Shown here piece by piece: positions 62,178-64,000 of a stretch of 64,000 bases of DNA. Every line of letters begins with the position of its first letter. Position 1 is the first letter of the stretch. A program made the translations under genes and the position numbers. Origin of the DNA: an uncultured Flavobacteriaceae bacterium (GTDB taxonomy: Bacteria > Bacteroidota > Bacteroidia > Flavobacteriales > Flavobacteriaceae); assembly GCA_943788095.1 (NCBI GenBank), contig CALSOZ010000001.1:310001-374000 (forward strand), written 5' to 3'. The notes beneath the pieces are model-generated. The model saw nothing but the letters and a program-made list of their open reading frames with translations, had not been told where the DNA came from and ran no database searches.

Positions 62178-62273
62178 TGATTAATTTTTATAAAACTACG
62201 ATTTTTTTTCAAATCAAATCAAAAAAAGTTATCTAATAAGTGCGTTGGGTGTAAACTACAAATAAAAAGGAGT

Positions 62274-63035
62274 TCAAAATTCTTTCAATATCAGTGTATC
62301 CTCTTCGAAAACGGCATACGTATAATAGTGAATCCAATCGCCTAAATTGATGTATTTTGATTGCTCATTCAGCGCAATATCAAGCGGTAAGTGTCGGTGT
62401 CCAAACACAAAATAATCGTGGTGTTTTTCTTCTAATTTTTTTCGACTGTATTGAACTAACCACTCGTTGTCATCGCCCAAAAACTTCACATCCTCGTCTC
62501 CAGAAATGACTTTATTTTTTACAGAAAGGTATTGTGCAAACCGAACCCCAATATCGGGGTGTACCCATCGGTAGAGCCATTGAAAAAATGGATTTGTAAA
62601 TACTTTTTTAAGGCGTTTAAATCCTTTGTCGTTAGGGCCAAGACCATCGCCATGGCCAATAAGAAATGAGCTCGAGTTGAAGGTAAATTCTTTAGGTTTA
62701 TGGTGTACCGTAATCCCTAATTCTTCTTCAAAATAATCAGTGACCCACAAGTCGTGATTCCCTACAAAAAAATGAATTTGGATGCCTTGATCACTGAGTT
62801 CAGCCAATTTCCCTAAAACGCGTGTAAACCCTTTGGGAACAACATATTTATATTCGAACCAGAAATCAAATAAATCCCCTAATAAAAAAATAGCTTCTGC
62901 ATCGTGTTTGACAGAGTCTAGCCATTGCACGAATTTTTTTTCGCGAGGCATAGATTCTTTTGCTGTCGGCGCACCCAGATGGTTGTCAGAAGCAAAGTAT
63001 ATTTTTTTTCCTTGTGGGATTTTTAAATCCGTCAT
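62274..63035 (-). CDS. lpxH: UDP-2,3-diacylglucosamine diphosphatase (LpxH-like)
   Basis: 253 residues of calcineurin-like phosphoesterase fold: IYFASDNHLGAPTAKES, LLGDLFDFWFEYKY, FFVGNHDLWVTDYF, LIGHGDGLGPND and VFGHRHLPLDI supply the dimetal ligands. The set and length match the Bacteroidota lipid A pathway enzyme that cleaves UDP-2,3-diacylglucosamine. It acts at the inner membrane surface. It follows queD by 9 bp. Confidence 0.9.
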   Translation of the reverse strand: MTDLKIPQGKKIYFASDNHLGAPTAKESMPREKKFVQWLDSVKHDAEAIFLLGDLFDFWFEYKYVVPKGFTRVLGKLAELSDQGIQIHFFVGNHDLWVTDYFEEELGITVHHKPKEFTFNSSSFLIGHGDGLGPNDKGFKRLKKVFTNPFFQWLYRWVHPDIGVRFAQYLSVKNKVISGDEDVKFLGDDNEWLVQYSRKKLEEKHHDYFVFGHRHLPLDIALNEQSKYINLGDWIHYYTYAVFEEDTLILKEF

Positions 63036-63044
63036 ATCAAACTG

Positions 63045-63494
63045 TTAGTTATCACTTGCATACCATTCTGCAAAACTTGTGGCAGTTTCTTGCAGTTTAA
63101 GGGCGTGTAATTTTATAGCATCGGGCAATCGTTTTTTTATTTTCTCGGCAAAATCAATCACCATCATTTCACTGGTAGGTTGATAGTCAACTAAGAGCAC
63201 ATTGTGTCCACGGTCGGAGAGCTCTTTTGCAAGTTCCACGTGTGGCGTGTTTTTGTTAAAGACCGTTGCATGGTCAAAAACAGTCACAATTTCTTCTGTG
63301 ATGATTTTTTTTAAATCTGTAAAATCAATCACCATCCCAAATTTTACATTGGAAGAATCTGTTATAGGGTGTCCAATCACTGTGACATCTAAGCGATAAC
63401 TGTGCCCATGAACATTTTTGCATTTACCATCATACCCATAGAGTGCATGACCTGTTTCAAAAGAAAATTGTTTCGTAATTCGAATGTTGCTCAT
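63045..63494 (-). CDS. queD: 6-carboxytetrahydropterin synthase (QueD/PTPS family)
   Basis: 149 residues with the zinc ligands of the PTPS fold: SFETGHALYGYDGKCKNVHGHSYRLDVTVIG (His in GHAL, HGHS, and the catalytic Cys in GKC), then FDHATVFNKNTPHVELA and VDYQPTSEMMVIDFA. It makes the queuosine precursor 6-carboxytetrahydropterin. It lies between a partial MATE gene (upstream, 43-bp gap) and lpxH in one minus-strand run. Confidence 0.9.
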   Translation of the reverse strand: MSNIRITKQFSFETGHALYGYDGKCKNVHGHSYRLDVTVIGHPITDSSNVKFGMVIDFTDLKKIITEEIVTVFDHATVFNKNTPHVELAKELSDRGHNVLLVDYQPTSEMMVIDFAEKIKKRLPDAIKLHALKLQETATSFAEWYASDN

Positions 63495-63537
63495 CAGTGG
63501 TTTTTTGTGTCCAATCCTAAAAAATTCTTATACAAAG

Positions 63538-64000
63538 TTAATGGTTTTGAACATGCGGTAAAAATTGTTTCCTAAATTTTATTATCAGCGGAATGCCCCT
63601 AGCGACCATCCACAGGAAAAAAGCCGTAAAAACACCATGCAGTTTCCAGCCATAATAATCAAAGATAAAAAGTAGTGGTAAAAACACAATCAGGGTTGAG
63701 AGCAATAATACATCTCTTAAATCTTTCATTTTTCCAAGGCCTTTAAAAATGCCATCAAAGACAAATGCCAATGCACAAAAAGGCTGCATCAGTAAAACAA
63801 TCCAAAAGATGTCATAAAACTGAGTCAACACTTCAGGGTCGTTTGTAAATGTATAGCCAATAGGCTTGTATAGCAGTGCGCCAACACCCCCCATAATGAA
63901 GCCAACAATGAGGGCATATTTTATCAGTTGATTGCTAAGTTTTACGAGTAGATGGTAGTTTTTAGCTCCAAACAGTTTTCCGGACAGGATGTTTCCTGCG
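63538..64000 (-). CDS. MATE-family efflux transporter, C-terminal part (partial at window edge)
   Basis: The frame is open from the right edge and ends at 63538. The ORF track begins at an internal Met (63894), but reading further back gives AGNILSGKLFGAKNYHLLVKLSNQ, so the gene continues beyond 64000. Helices with FWIVLLMQPFCALAFVFDGIFKGLGKMKDL match MATE multidrug and metabolite antiporters. About 153 residues are visible; a full protein has about 450. Confidence 0.85.
   Translation of the reverse strand, partial: AGNILSGKLFGAKNYHLLVKLSNQLIKYALIVGFIMGGVGALLYKPIGYTFTNDPEVLTQFYDIFWIVLLMQPFCALAFVFDGIFKGLGKMKDLRDVLLLSTLIVFLPLLFIFDYYGWKLHGVFTAFFLWMVARGIPLIIKFRKQFLPHVQNH

Noticed and set aside
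1-64000. CRISPR arrays, insertion sequences, rRNA genes, biosynthetic clusters and phage genes.
   Set aside because: None was found on either strand. The only mobile-element trace is the Toprim fragment near 4.3 kb.

Overview
The window is 64 kb of AT-rich chromosome from a member of the Flavobacteriaceae (Bacteroidota), probably marine. Evidence for this: (i) promoters of the Bacteroidota type, with a TAnnTTTG -7 box, occur ahead of many genes, and Shine-Dalgarno sites are scarce; (ii) there is type IX secretion (T9SS) biology, namely a PorZ-like propeller protein and a T9SS C-terminal sorting domain on a secreted GH16 glucanase; (iii) there are two SusC/BtuB-type TonB-dependent receptors, a DUF5916 protein, a heme-copper oxidase cluster of the flavobacterial type and a Bacteroidota-style sigma-54. 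No CRISPR array, rRNA or intact insertion sequence was seen.

Layout. 1-4.9 kb is the accessory part: a partial hydrolase, two orphan secreted proteins, small membrane proteins, a tandem pair of DoxX-like proteins, and two gene remnants (a decayed secreted protein, and a chimera of a mobile-element Toprim fragment with a T9SS tail), ending at a tRNA-Met(CAU) whose 3' end faces the scarred region. 5-10 kb is housekeeping: methylmalonyl-CoA epimerase, rbfA, a LolE-type permease, dusB, nadD, gmk and yicC. 10-16 kb holds small metabolic and transport genes, a cystathionine gamma-synthase-like gene and gdhA. 16.4-26 kb holds porZ-recO, a frameshifted TonB receptor, recX, a second TonB receptor, and umuC followed by umuD (the reverse of the usual order). 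26-33 kb holds rpoN, asnS, an MMPL/RND exporter, frr and pyrH. 33-36.7 kb holds the GH16 laminarinase-like enzyme, an acetyltransferase, a small CxGKCHL protein and an internally deleted transporter-family pseudogene. 36.7-39.8 kb is the translation cluster rplM-rpsI-rpsB-tsf, with an internal terminator and a candidate rpsB leader hairpin.

40-48 kb holds a DUF5916 protein, then ctaB, two oxidase subunit III genes, subunit IV, a thioredoxin-like orphan, SCO1, DUF420 and a small CxxC membrane protein. Together these look like a cytochrome oxidase biogenesis block. 48.5-54.3 kb is a five-gene tripartite ABC export operon (ATPase, two FtsX-type permeases, HlyD adaptor, TolC) that runs into tsaB, with an XRE regulator upstream in the opposite orientation. 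55-60 kb holds mscS, rsmI, an OsmC protein, recJ and a frameshifted MFS transporter. 60-64 kb holds a VTC-polymerase / DUF4956 / DUF2490 operon, lpxH, queD and a partial MATE transporter.

Most of the window is ordinary core genome. The points most worth checking are the three broken genes, the Toprim/T9SS chimera next to the tRNA, a hidden pair of overlapping micro membrane-protein genes, a recurring arrangement in which the -7 box lies exactly 4 nt before ATG (implying leaderless mRNAs), the polyphosphate-type VTC operon, and the unexplained small proteins of the oxidase assembly cluster.
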